Positions 47,497 to 60,540 of a stretch of DNA of 64,000 bases are shown here, in pieces. The first letter of the stretch is position 1. Each line of letters starts with the position of its first letter. The notes below the pieces were generated by a model. It was not told where the DNA came from and did no database searches. It was given only the letters and a program-made list of their open reading frames with translations. Origin of the DNA: Metallyticus violacea (Eukaryota; Arthropoda; Insecta; Mantodea; Metallyticidae); contig CM060846.1 in assembly GCA_030762175.1 (NCBI GenBank), forward strand, positions 181,448,541-181,512,540. The letters run 5' to 3'. The translations under genes were made by a program, and so were the position numbers.

Positions 47497-50400
47497 CTCC
47501 ATTACTCGCTCCTCCAATGGCACATCAGTCGGAGCTCATTACAGATTAAAAACAAGTAGCGTGTTCCTGTTAGATACTCCTTAAAGAAATACGGTCACTC
47601 GAATTTTCAAACCAGGTATTCAATTTCCAATGCACTTGAAATGCTGTCACCCTTACCAAGTAGCAACTATCAACAATCCGATAGTGCATATTATGGCGAT
47701 TTACGAACCCATTGTTGTGGAATTTTAATTCGTCAGAAAACAGGATTATGGATACGAATCCCAAGTCATTTACTATTTAGCCTAAATTCATTCACAAAAG
47801 TTTACTCCGGCTTCGAAATCTCTCCCTGGGGATTCTTGGTATAGGTACAAATGATAGGAATGAATCGTACTAGCATTCAGTATTTGCATCATAAAAGACT
47901 GATGTTCACCTTTTGTGCAACTGCCCGTGTACTGGTATTAGCATAATTCTGCATAGTTCAAAACATCTTTTCATTGTCACAGGATTTCACTGGTGCGTCT
48001 TTAAGAGAAGACATCCTAATAAGTGTCTCTGTTGTATGCAGACGCCTTCCAACACCCTTGAATGTGCTTGCTGTTGTTTGTGGTTTATGTGTATATATCC
48101 TCAGATATAGACGATCAGCTTGCCGGGCATTTGCTTTCGATAATCTACAGATAAAGATTATATAAACGCACTCATCCATGGAATATATAAGGAGGTCTGA
48201 AAAAAAACTGTTAAATGCATATGCCTGAGCAGTGAAAGCTGTCTGCAATCAAAACATAACATTGTAGTATAATACCAGTCAAATGAGACATAAACATGTC
48301 ATATGAACATTTAACTTCGATTTTAAATAATAAACTTCAGAATTTAACGCAATGCTTTAAGGAAATATTTATTTACCATGCCGAAATATATACCATTCGT
48401 AACTATTAACATAACATTTTCATCCCAACACAGCAGCTCAAAATAATAAAAAGGGAGAAAATAAGTTCTTGTGGTGGCATTTTAACCATCATACCAACTA
48501 GTGCCAAACGAATTCTCGGTAATGCTTGCAATATGCTAACCAACCAACAATGATAGAAATTGGAAAAAAAAACCTATTACTTAATACGTAAGCCAACATA
48601 ATTTAGCCCTTGCATAGATTTTTTTATTCCTCGAATTATTGTTAATCTTCCTTCCATATTCTGCTGTACCGCACTTGACTATATAGTCATGACCTTTTAA
48701 TATCATCATATAACAAACGTGCATTTTTAGAACTGCTTTATTAACTTTTTTAGAATGGTCCTGTTCTTATGGCGTGGGTTGTCCATACAACTCATTCTGC
48801 TTTGTAGGGATGTCTGCGATCAGAAGTTAACTTATAGAAGGCAAGCATAGAAATATGGACCATCCCGTTACTTATGGCTTGACAGATTGCATACATTCCA
48901 GAAAAATAAGTACTAGTTTGCTTACGTGATACATAAATTACATTACTCATCCACATGTTACCAGAAAAATACACAAATGCATACTTTGGAGATATATATT
49001 GAATCACATAAAAATTATTTAATTTCGTAGACAACCAATATTCTGTCGTTGTTTTCAAAATAAACCCATTTATTACACTTACTGTTATTATATAAAATAC
49101 AATATGTGAGAAATTGACTGGGAAAACTGTTCACAAAAAATATGTGATCTATCAAATTAGTTGAAATCTTTGTTAATAGCTTTTACAAATGAAATTTATA
49201 TATTAGCCATGACAGAAACTCTTATAAATCAAATATAATACCATAATTACGACACATAACGAAAAAAATGTTCCATTGGTAATGATATTTCAAAAACAAA
49301 GCGTGCATCTATTTCCAAAGGCGGAAGTTACACTGTAGTAACTTCTCTATCATTTGTACAGTCTATGCAGGGAGGGTTGAAAGGTTTAATGAGAGAAATT
49401 ATTGAAGCAGTTTTGGACGACAAGAATTTAGAATAGCGAGGTGGCGCTTAGCTTTGTCTCCTCTTTGCTGCCACCCAGCGCTATTCATATAGAGATAAAA
49501 GCCACTTGTTTTTAGAGAAGGAGGAGAATTAAAAGAACGGGGGAAAAGAAATGAGTTATTGATTGCTGGATTGCGTACTTCTTCCAATAGCATTTCTTTG
49601 TGGCATTCTTGAACCCTAAAACTCTTTCGGGGAAGAAAATTCAATGATGGAGTAAATGAATGTTTCTTTGATTTGTATATAAAAAAAACTATTTGCATTG
49701 TTGACAGCCTATTGCAACAAATGTTTTAATGGTTATCACATAATGATTTTGCAGTTATAGTTACTTAATGGAAAGTGCTTTACTGTCGATTGCATGTAGC
49801 TAATAATGAGGCCCCTTTCACTGGACCTTGTTTAACGTTTATTACTACCTACCTCAGGACTTTATAATAATTAAGAGTCCTATATTTGCAAAAATTGCTT
49901 AATTTATCTCTCATTTATGCGTTATTCTAACATCTCACTTTGGGTCGAAGACACCTTAAATATATACCCAAAGCAGTATTGCAATAGCATGAGTTAAATA
50001 GAAAGGTTAGAAATATATATGAAAAGTTCTCTAGTAAAAATATACTGCCAAACTTTTTCGGGAATATAATTAGAGTTTTCATAACTAGTTTATGTACAAT
50101 GTCCATGATATGAGCCGCGAGGAGGGCAATTAAATGATGTTACACTCCCTAGGTCGCCCGCCCGGGGCAAAATTAGCCTTAGTGTCGTTTGTGGAGACAG
50201 ATTTTGACGTCTTTTGAATTGTTCGTCGCAGGATTAGATTTATGTACATTGTATTTTATTTAAGTTTTGTGAAGTACATGTGTGTTGTGGAAGTGCAAAC
50301 AAGTATTTACAATGAATAATTGTACACATATGTTATAAATTATTACAACGAATTAAATTTATACAAACTTGTGTGGCACTATGTAAAATGAAGCAGGGTT

Positions 50401-50762
50401 CATATTTAACACTAAAGTGGTAAATAGTATTACATATATTGGGTAATTTGGAACCCATTGTTTAGCAAGAAATAAATTAGGTAGCTGGTAAAAGATGTCT
50501 TCATGGAGGTGGTATCTTGTGTTGTCAGTATCCTAAAGTAATTTTAGGAAGTTGAGTCAAATTCCTATGATATTGCTGGGAACGTTGTTCATTTGGTTGG
50601 TTACGCTTTTTGCTTTTTGCCGGAATATAGGTAGACTCGATGCGGGCGTCGTCGTGTGCATAGATTTGAAAACGAGACCAGTAGGTTGGTAAGAATGATT
50701 ATAAAGAAGAGCATGTGACGGAAAAAAATGTGTAAAAAAACATGCATAAAAAGTGATGTACT
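47497..50762. other. AT-rich region without a supported gene
   Basis: Only short frames without recognisable motifs occur. The stretch 47990-48250 has a 96-codon open minus frame, but it shows no domain and its composition is mixed. Nothing else repeats within the window. Confidence 0.5.
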
Positions 50763-50774
50763 TACCAATGTCGT

Positions 50775-51057
50775 AATGAATAAATACTGTTTAACGCCCG
50801 GTTTTGCTACAGAGGCACCAAAGGCGATGGACACTGTTGATACATGAAATGAAATTATATATTGGTAAAGGATTTATTTTTAAGGAAGGAAACGTTCCAG
50901 GCCTAAGTTTAGGGTACCTCCCAGGCATTTGCCATTTATGAGGACTGAGGAAAACCTGGATAAAACCTCAGTCAGGGAGGACGGTCCTGGCCGGATTCGA
51001 ACCCCTAACCTCCCACTCACGAGTCCGCGATTTAACGACCTCGGCCACTCGTGGCGG
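50775..51057 (-). mobile_element. tRNA-derived SINE, copy 4
   Basis: On the minus strand it has the same head as copy 1 (GTGGCCGAGGTCGTTAAA; B box GGGTTCGAATCC) and a short ATTC-type tail at 50775-50785. Perfect 12 bp duplications 'taccaatgtcgt' lie at 50763-50774 and 51058-51069. It is the least diverged in its B box, so probably the youngest of the five. Confidence 0.93.
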
Positions 51058-51389
51058 TACCAATGTCGTGGTAAGCACAATAGTGCTTATTATAAACATC
51101 TGTAGGTAGCTCTTAAATGTTGATGATACATTTCATTTGCCTTTCTGTTGCCGTTGGGCAGGAACTGTACCATTTTATATTATTTGGAATGGGGTCTCGT
51201 TAAGGTGGCGAAAGGTGTCCTCAGGGAGATTGTTATACATGCAGAGGGTAGAAAGACGTCTCTTCCCTTCTTCAGTCTCAGTCTTGGTTTTGGTACCATA
51301 TTAAGTGTAGAGAAATCGTGCCCTAAACAACGTGTAGGGAGCCTTGTAGGCGAGATCTCATATTGCGATAAATTTTGGTATCTGTACGG

Positions 51390-51689
51390 GGTTGGTGAGA
51401 TCTTCGCTGCATCTGGGATTCGAATCCCGCCAGGACCGTTCTCCCTGACTGCGGTTTTTTTCCAGGTTTTCCTCAGTCCTCATAAATGGCAAATTCCGGG
51501 ATGGTAGCCTAAATTTAGGTCTGGAACGATTGTTCCTTAAAAATAAATCCTTTCCTAACATATAATTTCATCTCATGTATCATCAGTGTCCATCATCTGT
51601 GGTGCCTCTGTAGCAAAAATGGGCGTTAAACACCATTCATTCATTCATTCATTCATTCATTCATTCATTCATTCACTCATTCATTCATT
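51390..51689 (+). mobile_element. tRNA-derived SINE, copy 5, with long (ATTC)n tail
   Basis: The 5' end is diverged or truncated: the A box is not recognisable, while the B box 'gggattcgaatccc' is intact at 51415. The body is well kept, and the tail is a (ATTC)n run at 51633-51689, the longest of the family here. This shows that the tail unit of the SINE is ATTC, unlike the ATC of the LINE family, so a different LINE probably mobilises it. The target duplication is not clear. Confidence 0.85.
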
Positions 51690-51699
51690 TCCTTTGGAT

Positions 51700-52420
51700 A
51701 TGTTTAGGGTTTGAAAGTGATATTTTGAAATGATCTTTGTGAGAGCCATCTGGTGTGAGATTTGATGGTGGGGTTGGGTCTTACCTGTTTGAGATGAAGT
51801 TTAACACAGACAATTTTTGTGTATTCCATGAATTTAGGAATACATCGAACGTAGATGAAATTTCGGGGTGGAAATGGCTAAATTGACGGTGAGATTTACA
51901 TTATTAAGGAGCAGCAGATTTTTATTGAAAAGTACGCTCAAAAGGCACAAGGTGACTTTTTTGGTGTAAGAATTACGCCACTGCATGCCGGCACTGGAAG
52001 CAAAGTCGTCCATGCCATTCGGGGTGTCTGCGAACCATAGTGACGATTTTAATCTGCCTTTCATGACGTCGTTGGAATTGTTTAAAAATGTTTTTGGATA
52101 ACTTTTGAAATTTGAGGTATGGAAATATTGACGTTATTCAGAGACATGACAATTGTTTGACTAAATGGAGAACTTAGAGAGTTGTAGTAGGTAACTTGGT
52201 CAGCATCTGGGAAATTTCTGTCGTCCTTCTTAGGGATTTTAACTAATGCCTCGTGAATCACGTAAGTTTTGCCCAGGTAATCCTTGCCATTTCCAGAAAA
52301 ATGAAACACAATGAGAAAATTTATGATTAGAATATTTTGAGGATTGAGAGAAATGGTACTGTATTCCTCAATGTTGGTTCGATCTGGCAGGTTTCCAAAT
52401 ATGTTCAATTCGAAATTCAT
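51700..52420 (-). pseudogene. Polinton/Maverick-type capsid-like protein remnant
   Basis: Two minus-strand frames, 52420-52082 (112 codons from ATG) and about 52064-51834, resemble the family annotated in many invertebrates as F54H12.2-like. I connect that family, from memory, with the capsid genes of Polinton/Maverick elements and adintovirus-like viruses. Supporting words are FHFSGNGKDYL and DADQV in the first frame, and SLWFADTPNGMDD and LLLLNNVNL in the second, in the expected order. The segment between them is shorter than in the family, consistent with a deletion plus frameshift. A SINE abuts the 3' side. No integrase, polymerase B or terminal repeats of a Polinton are visible nearby, so only this fragment survives. 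Confidence 0.5.
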
Positions 52421-52872
52421 CTACACTGCAGACATTATGAAAATATATCGTTAAACTTCCTCTCAGTATTGAGCTTTCATTTTGACGTTTCGTCTTCCGT
52501 TTAACGTGTTTAACTTTAGACTGTTTTCTTTTCTATTTCTAATGAAAAACCTGTATTAGAACAAATTGTTGATTTACAATTATTATTTTTGGTCAGTTAT
52601 GCAATTTAGAGTTTCTAAAATTCATTAACGTCATCCATTTGAAAACAGTAGTAAAATAGAGTTAAATTACAGTAATGCCGGAGACCATTAAATACAGGTA
52701 GACAGTGATCTTTTACAAAAGTATGTCATTTAGTTAAATGATTTGAAACCTTCAATCTCATTAGCAAAACTTGTTTTACAATGAATTGCTGATTTGCAGA
52801 ATTAAAAATTCTTATATTATTATTATTTTTTTCCAAAATGAAACAGTTTCAAATTTTCAAATGTAAACTACC

Positions 52873-55146
52873 GTTATCTATTTCTTATTACGCACTTTTA
52901 ATTTTATTTGGTGTAATGGCACATTTCCTAGAGCTTTGCGGTTGGCCACCGTCATTCCTATACCTAAGCCTGGAAAGGACCCACATTTTTCCTTCCAGTT
53001 ACCGTCCGATTTCCCTCACCAGCTGCGTCTGCAAGGTGATAGAACGCATGATTACCGGGCGGCAAATGTGGTGGTTGGAGTCGTGGCATCTATTGACGAA
53101 CGCTCAGAGCGGTTTTCGTCGTCACCGATCCTCTGTCGACCATCTTGTATCTCTTTCAGCCCACATAATGGACGGTTTTATTCGGAAGTACCAAAAGGTT
53201 GCCGGTTTTTTGATTTGGAGAAAGCGTATGATACTTGCTGGAGAGGCGGTATCCTCCGAACGCTTCACAATTGGAACATACTTGGGCGTATGTCTGTTTT
53301 TATTCAGGAATTTATAAAAGACAGGGTTTTAAATTTTCGCGTGAGATCAGTTTTATCATCCACTTTTATTCAAGAGAAAGGTGTACCTCAGGGCTCGGTA
53401 CTTAGTTGCACTCTGTTTGCCATTGCTATTAACTCTATCACCGAGTGTTAACCCCCAGGAATACAATCGTCATTATTTGTAGATGTTTATGTTTCCTCTC
53501 GGAGAACTTGTCTCTTGGAACGCCGCCTCCAATGCTGTCTCGACCGCCTTTACGCTTGGAGTGTATCTCACGGGTTCCGTTTCTCTACAGAGAAGACCGT
53601 CTGCATGAACTTCTGGCGCCACAAAGGGTATCCTCCACCTTCGCCTCCATCTTTGCCCAGACGATCTCTCTTTCGCAGACGAAGTCAGGTTCCTTGGCTT
53701 GGTTTTGGATAGAAAATTGTGCTGGTCATCGCATATAGCACAACTCAGAGGCAAGTGTGAACGTTCTCTTTGTATTTTACGTGTTTTAAGTGGCACATCT
53801 TGGGGAGCTGCCCGGACTGTTCTTTTACGTTTTTATCCCTCTATCATCCGATCGAAACTGGATTATGGCTGTGTGGTTTACGGTTCAGCCCAACCTTCTG
53901 TGCTTCGTGGCCTTAACCCGATGCATCACCAGGGTATCCGTGTTGCCATTGGAGCATTCCCCACCAGTCCTGTGCTGAGTTTGTGTGCGGAGTCTGGAAA
54001 ACCTCCGTTGTTTTATCGTAGGGGTGTTTTACTTTCTGCTAACGGTTGTCGCTTAAATGCGCAACCTCGTCATTCAAGGAATGGGCTGTTTTTTAATATG
54101 TCTTTGGATGGTTTTTATGCTGCTCGGTCTTTTAATCCTAAGCCTGCTAGCTTTCGTTTTTGGAGCATTTTACAGACTTTGGACTACGACTTACCTGCTT
54201 TTATCATAGCCGTTGAAAATTCTTCTTCCCCTTGGCTTTTAGCAGAGGCCCCCGTTCATCTTGGGCTTACGTCCTGTCCAAAATCTTCGACCGCAGCACA
54301 TATTATTCGTTGTTATTTTAGGGAGATCAAGTCCTCTTTTAATGGCTGGAATTTTTTCTATACCGATGGCTCGAAATCTGACACAGGTGTATGATGTGCT
54401 TTTCTTTTTAATGGGGCGTATTTTACGTATGTTCTTAATGTTGCAACATCTATTTTATGGCGGAGCTTTATGCTATTTATCGGGCGATTTTATTTATTTC
54501 TGATCAGGGGCTGGGGAATAGTGTTATCTGTTCCCATTCTTTGAGTGCCGTTTTATGTTTTAGAAATCTGTACAACCACCACCCTCTTGTACAGAAGATC
54601 CAGGATGTGGTGTCCACTCTTTTCTACGCTGGAGTCAGGGTGACACTACTATAAGTACCTGAACATGTGGGACTCCCGGGTAATGAGAGCGCAGATGTCG
54701 CACCTAAATCTGCTCTTTTAGACCCTGCTGAGGACGAGCAACATTTTTATTTTGGGGATTTTATACGTATTTTACGGAGAGCCATTCACTCGCGCTGGCG
54801 CGATGAGTGGGATTCATTACCCGCCAATAAGCTTCGGGAGTGTAAATCCGCCTTCTTCGACTTCTTCTCGCGCACTTCATCGCGAAGTAATTTTAGTTCG
54901 TCTGAGAATTGGGCATTGTCGTTTTAGTCACTATCACCTTTTTAATGGTCAACCCGCTCCAGCTTGCCCTCACTGTCACCACCCCTTTACAGTGCTCACA
55001 TTGTACTTGAATGTCAACATCTGGCAGCTTTTAGACGTTCCCTGGCTTTACCATCCTCTATTGAGGAGTTACTTGCTGATGATTTGGCTGCTGTCGGGCG
55101 AGTGCTCCGTTTCATCCGTGTTTGTGGTTTTTGGGGCAAGGTGTGA
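52873..55146 (+). pseudogene. LINE copy E ORF2, C-terminal two thirds, broken
   Basis: RT is readable as YRPISLTSCVCKVIERMI near 52999, AYDTCWRGGILRT near 53225, VPQGSVLSCTLFAIAIN near 53386, and then a damaged catalytic box ('tttgtagatgtttatg' at 53477, where VDDF has lost bases). RNase H includes AELYAIYRAILFISD at 54457 and a TGA directly after SDTGV (about 54391) shared with copy B. A TAA at 54651 hits the VTLLWVPGH motif. The C-terminal finger CPHCHHPFTV is near 54967; the stop is at 55144-55146. Confidence 0.88.
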
Positions 55147-55779
55147 AGTTTCATCTTTTTACCCATGACGTCATTTTTACACCATTTTATGACTATTGTA
55201 GTTTCAGCTTTTGCTGATTCTTTTTAGTGCAGTGTATAAATTTTTGTGTTGCATATTGCCCTGTTGTTTGTTATGGGATTTTATTGTTACCATTTTAGAC
55301 CGTTATAAGCATGTGGTTTTTACAGTCTTGCTTTCGTTTTACCTCCAGTCTGTGCACGTTGTTGACCTTATTGCCCTTGTTTTTGTTTTGGAGTTTTTAC
55401 CTCCAAATTTGTGGTGTTAGGATTGTTTTATTTTTTCGCTGTTGCGGCTGAGTTTTAATACCCGCCGTTAGTTTCTTGACAGTTTTACCTATGTTATTTG
55501 TTTTTGGGGGGTTTTATGGTTCACTTTCGGACCTTTAAAGACTGTTGTGTTTTCGGCCCTTGCAGCAGAGTTTTTAGTAACGGTCTAGTATATTGTTATG
55601 TTTATTATCGTTGTTATTTGTTTTGCGGATGTTATTTTATTGCCTACAGGGCTACGGTGTTTATCTTCTACACAGATCTTGTGTAGATTACTTGTTTATT
55701 TAATTCTGGCGCAGATTTTGGTGTGTTTGGGCGCTAATGACCATAGATGTTGTGCGCCCCTTAACATTAATCATCATCA
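52873..55779 (+). mobile_element. I-superfamily-like LINE, copy E (5'-truncated) inside the tandem array
   Basis: It starts in the RT N-terminal region with 'cttattacgcacttttaatt', a text nearly identical to copy D at 44487. It runs through RT, RNase H, zinc finger and 3' UTR to an (ATC)n tail at about 55769-55779. 5' truncation is the usual outcome of TPRT. Tandem-repeat sequence lies on both sides, but at a different phase of the repeat unit, and I see no clear target duplication. Insertion was therefore accompanied by loss of part of a unit. Confidence 0.9.
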
Positions 55780-57757
55780 CCAGAAATATTTTGCTAACTT
55801 TATTAACGAATTAATGCAAATATATTCCAAAACAGATTTTTGAATTAATTTATATTTTTCAATGGAATTTACAGACAGGGGAATTATTTTTAATAATATA
55901 ATTATTTTTGTTATTTTTACAAAGTTAAAATATTTTGATTGTTCTAATTTTACTAATGTTACTAATTTGCAGCACAAGTAGTAAAAATAAAGTGAAAACT
56001 TAGTAATGCCTAAAGTCGTTGTAAAAAAGGAAACTGTTATAGTTTTCTAACTATATACTTCATTCACTATATTTATACTGCAAAACGTATCTATAATGAA
56101 TTATAATTTTCATATAGTGAAAATATTCTTTATTTACACTTATTTTTGCAAAGTTAAACAATTTTGAGATTTCTAATATTTACTAGAAATACGAACTGGA
56201 AGAAAAAATATTACAAACATATTAAAAAGTTAACAACGCCAGTGGTCAGTAAACACATGAAGACAGCAATTTTTTCCTAATTATACATTTTTTAATTGAT
56301 TTGAAACACCTAAGGTCTATTCAACATCGTTTTTTTTTTAAAGAATCATTTATTTAAAAAGAGTGAAAATTATCATGAATATCACTTTGCATATGTGATA
56401 CCTGTATTTCTTTTAAGAAAACAATAGTAACAATAGCATTAAAATTATTAACACCAAATTTCTTTAAATTCAGCTAGATCGTGATGTTTTCCCTAGTCAT
56501 ATTATTTTGTGGAATTATTCAAAACAATTCTTCATATTACAAAACGATTTTTTAATAATTCCTAATTTACAGTGTGGGAAAAATATCGTTATTTTCATAT
56601 ATTTTTATATTTTTTGAAAATATAAACAATTTTAAGATTTTTAATTTTCACTTACGTTAAGTGCCTACCTATAAGTAGAAAAATACTAAAAATAAGGTTA
56701 AAAGTATCTACGTCTATAGTCATTAAATTCAGCAAACACCACCATTATTTCTAATTAAACAGGTTTAATAAATGATTTAAATTACTAAATTTTATACAAA
56801 AACGTAATTTTTCATTGAACTGTACAGACCGTAAAAATATTCTTTAATTACACCTTTTTTTGCAAATTAAAGCACTTTTGTTGTTTGTACATTTTCCAGC
56901 CTTCAATATTGCAAAAAACAATTAAAGGTTTAATGAACATTTAACAACGCCTAAGGTCAATAAAATGCACGGCGACATCGATTATATATTATATATTATA
57001 TATTTTAGTTTAATAATTTAAAACGCGTATTTTCTATTCCAAAATGTGTGTTTGTATTAATTGTTAATTTACAAAAGTGAATATATAATTGTTAATATAC
57101 ATTTGCTTAATATTCAACAGCCGTGTTTTTTTTAAGAAAAAAGTGGTAAAATTATAGTGAAATTTTTGTAACTCCAGAGATCATTAAATACAGAGCAACG
57201 GAAATTTTATCCTTAATATATAGTTTGGTTTATTGATTTAAAATACCTATATGCTATTCCAGAACTTATCTATAATGAATTTTTGTTCAGAGTCCGTGAA
57301 AATATTCTTTAAATGCATTTTTTTTTTGCAAAGTTACACTGTTTTAAACTTTCCAATATTCACTAACGTTACCTAATTGAAGAAAAAATACTAAATAGAA
57401 TGAAACTTTAACAAAGTCAGAGGTCATTGAATACAGGAAGATAACTTTATTTTTATTAAACGTGTACTTTTGTTGAATGATAATAAAGATCTAATTTACA
57501 TTTAAAATTTTGTCTTTTTTAATTATGTATTTATAGATAGTGTACCTATTTTTCATTTCTTTTTCTTTCTTTTTTTTAAGTGAAATGGTTTTCACTTTCC
57601 AAATATTCTCCAATGTTATTCTCCAACATATTTGAAGAAAATATGAGTAAATGTAGAGTGAAAACTTAGCAACAACATAATTGATTAAATACAGGGATAT
57701 GACAATATTATTTCTAATTATGTTGTTTTGTTGAAAGATTAAAATACTTATATTTCA

Positions 57758-57761
<4 letters not shown>

Positions 57762-57801
<40 letters not shown>
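57762..57801. repeat. (AT)n microsatellite
   Basis: A run of about 20 AT units lies within one unit of the tandem array. It expands that unit slightly (interval 259-260 bp). Confidence 0.95.
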
Positions 57802-57803
<2 letters not shown>

Positions 57804-60330
57804 GTATTGATAGCCGGTGAACCTATTCTCTATTCGGATCTTTTTTGAAAAGTTACATATTTTTAAGTTTTGCAATATTCAGCATCGTTATTTATTTGAA
57901 GAAAGAATATTATATATAGTGAAAATTTACCAAAGCCGAAAGTCATTGAATACAGGAAGACAGGGACAATTTTCCTAACTGTAGAGTTTTTTTAATGGTT
58001 TCAAGCACCCTTTTCTATTTCAATACCTATAATTTAATGGGTTATTTATTTTAAACATGTACCTTAGCTACTGGAAAAATAAATATTGAAAAGAGAGTGG
58101 AAACCTAACTACGGCAGAGAAATTGGTAAATACATAGATGCATGGATTTTTTTCCTAAAGATATTTTTTGTTGAATTATTTTAAATATTTGATTTCTATT
58201 CCAAAACGGGTGTGTAACTTAATTATAAATTTATAATAAATGAAAGCATTTTTATTGTAGTAATTGATGCAAAATTATACTTTTAATGATATTTCTAATA
58301 TTAAATAACCTTACCTATTTAAAGAAAAGCAGTAAAGAAAAACGAATAAAATTTATAGATGTTATAGGTAATTAAATTCAAGGAGACAGCCATATTTTAC
58401 TAATTATGTGGTTTCGTTTAATGATGAATTCACTTAATTTCTATTGCAAAACATATAGTTGAACGAATAATTAATTTACTGACGGTGAAAATTTAACTTC
58501 ATTACATATAATTATACACACACCTATTTTTACAAGATTAAACTGTTTTAAATTTTCTAATACGCACTAACGTTACCTATTTAATGGAAAAATTGTAAAA
58601 ATAAATTAAAACTTTGGTAAGCCAGTACTATTCAATAAAGAGATATATCGATATTTCTCCAAATTATAATGATTTAGATCACAAAAAATAAAATCAATTC
58701 CAAAACACATCTTTGAAAGAACTATATAATTTCAAACAATGAACATTTTCCTAATTGTTCTTTTTTTCTTTCATAGTTAAACAGTTTTAATGTTCTAATA
58801 TTCACTAGCGTTACCGGTTTTAAAGAAACAAAGGTAAAAATAGAATGTATGTTTAGCAACGCTTTCGGTCATCAAATTCAGGGAGAGAGTAATAATTTCC
58901 CAAATTATATAGTTTAGTTCAATGATTTAAACTTCTTAATTTCAATTTCAAGACGTATTTTTGAATGCATTATCAATTTAAAGACAGTAAAAATAATTTT
59001 TAATTACATCTTTCTTTTCCTAGAGTTAAAAGGTTTTGTATGTTACCATATTCACTAAAGTTACCTCTTTGAACAGAAAATTGTAAAAATAATGTGAAAA
59101 CGTAGCAACGCCAGAGGTCATTATTTTAAGGGAGTTTTATAGTTTTTTAATTGTGTAAGTTTAATAAATGACTAAAAACATTTAATTTCTATTCCAAAAT
59201 CCATATTTGAATGAATGGTAATTTAAAGACTGTGAAAATATTTATAAATACACGATTTTTAAATTAATTTTTTTTTGTTTTTTAATATTCACTAATCTTA
59301 CCTATTATAATAAAAACAATTAAAATATATTATAATTTTACAAAACGCCTGAGATCAATTATTACACGGAGAGAGCGATATTTTCTAATTATTTTTTTTT
59401 GGTTAAATGATTTAAATCTCTTCATTTTTGTTCCAAAACGTTTATGAACTAATTATTAATTTTCATGCAGGGAAAATATTTTTAAATTATATAATTTTTT
59501 TTCTAAATCAGCAATTTTCAATCTTATAATTTTCAATAACATTTCTAACACTTAATTTCTATATCTTTGAATGAAATATTAATTTACTGATTGTAAAATT
59601 TTTCTGTGGTTACATTTTTTTTATTTGAAAAATCAAGCAGTGTTCAGTTTTCTAATACTCACAAATTGTTGCCTATTTGAAGAAACAATAATATAAATAA
59701 AGTGAAAAATTAACAACTCCAGGGGACATTAAATACATGGAGACAGAGATATTTTTCCTTATATAATTTAGTTGAATGATTTGAAACACTTATTTTCTGA
59801 TCCAAAACGTATCTTTGAATGAATTATAAGTTTACACACAGGGAAAATATTCTTCAATTATATTATTTTAATTTTTCCAGGTTAAACAGTTTTAGTTTTC
59901 TAATTGTTGCAAACGTTACCTATTGATAAAAAATTATTAGAAATGGAATAAAAACTAAGGAAAGCAATAGGTCTGAATATTTAGGGAGAGAGTGATATTT
60001 TCCCTGATTATATAATTTTTAATGATTTAAAACGTTTAATTTCTTTTCCAAAAGCGTATCTTTGAATTAATTATTAATTGACAGTGTGTCAAAATATTAT
60101 TGTATTATATTTGTTTGCAAAATGAAATATTTTTGAATTTTCTAATGTTTACTAAAGTTATTTTTTTAAATAAAACCGTATAATAAAATATAGTGAAAAC
60201 TTAGCAACGCCAGAGATTATTATAAACTAGGGAGACAGCGATATTTTGTTCTAATTATACAGTGTTGTTTAATGATTTAAAACACTTTGTTAATATTACA
60301 ACACGCATCTTTGGATGAAATTACAGACAG

Positions 60331-60540
60331 CGAATATATTCGTTGCAGTGTAACAGCGCTTAGACCCAATTGTCCCCCTATTACCGCCACTATATCTAAC
60401 CACGCCACGTGACATTTTCTCTCCTCTTCCCTCGGCATAGGTATCCCAAAATTTGCCAATTGTGGTTACCAGCCACTCTAAGGGCATGGAGGAAAGCAGT
60501 TTCACGTCATCTTGTGTGGTCATAAAATGTTTCGTAGCGT
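60331..60540. other. GC-richer island at the right end of the tandem array
   Basis: The array text stops near 60340 and is followed by about 200 bp with much higher G+C and overlapping open minus-strand frames (for example MPLEWLVTTIGKFWDTYAEG at about 60485-60426). I recognise no family. It could be a short exon fragment or part of another repeat. Confidence 0.4.

Larger units (their letters stand above)
52500..60330. repeat. Diverged tandem repeat array, period about 245 bp
   Basis: A unit carrying a 'tgaaaacttagcaacgccag' block, then 'aggtcattaaatacagggag', 'ttgaatgatttaaaac', 'ttccaaaacgtatctttgaa', 'gtgaaaatattctttaat' and 'ttactaacgttacctatt' repeats many times. The 'tcattaaata' landmark or its variants sit at 52685, 56016, 56246, 56460, 56721, 56957, 57181, 57424, 57683, 57943, 58122, 58369, 58631, 58869, 59118, 59354, 59726, 59972 and 60217. 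Most intervals are 215-262 bp; one of 179 and one of 372 imply a deletion and a degenerate unit. Units are very different from each other. LINE copy E interrupts the array. No coding frame is conserved. Confidence 0.9.

Noticed and set aside
52500..60330. CRISPR-like array
   Set aside because: Regular spacing but units of about 245 bp that are all diverged, in an animal genome; it is a satellite-type tandem repeat.
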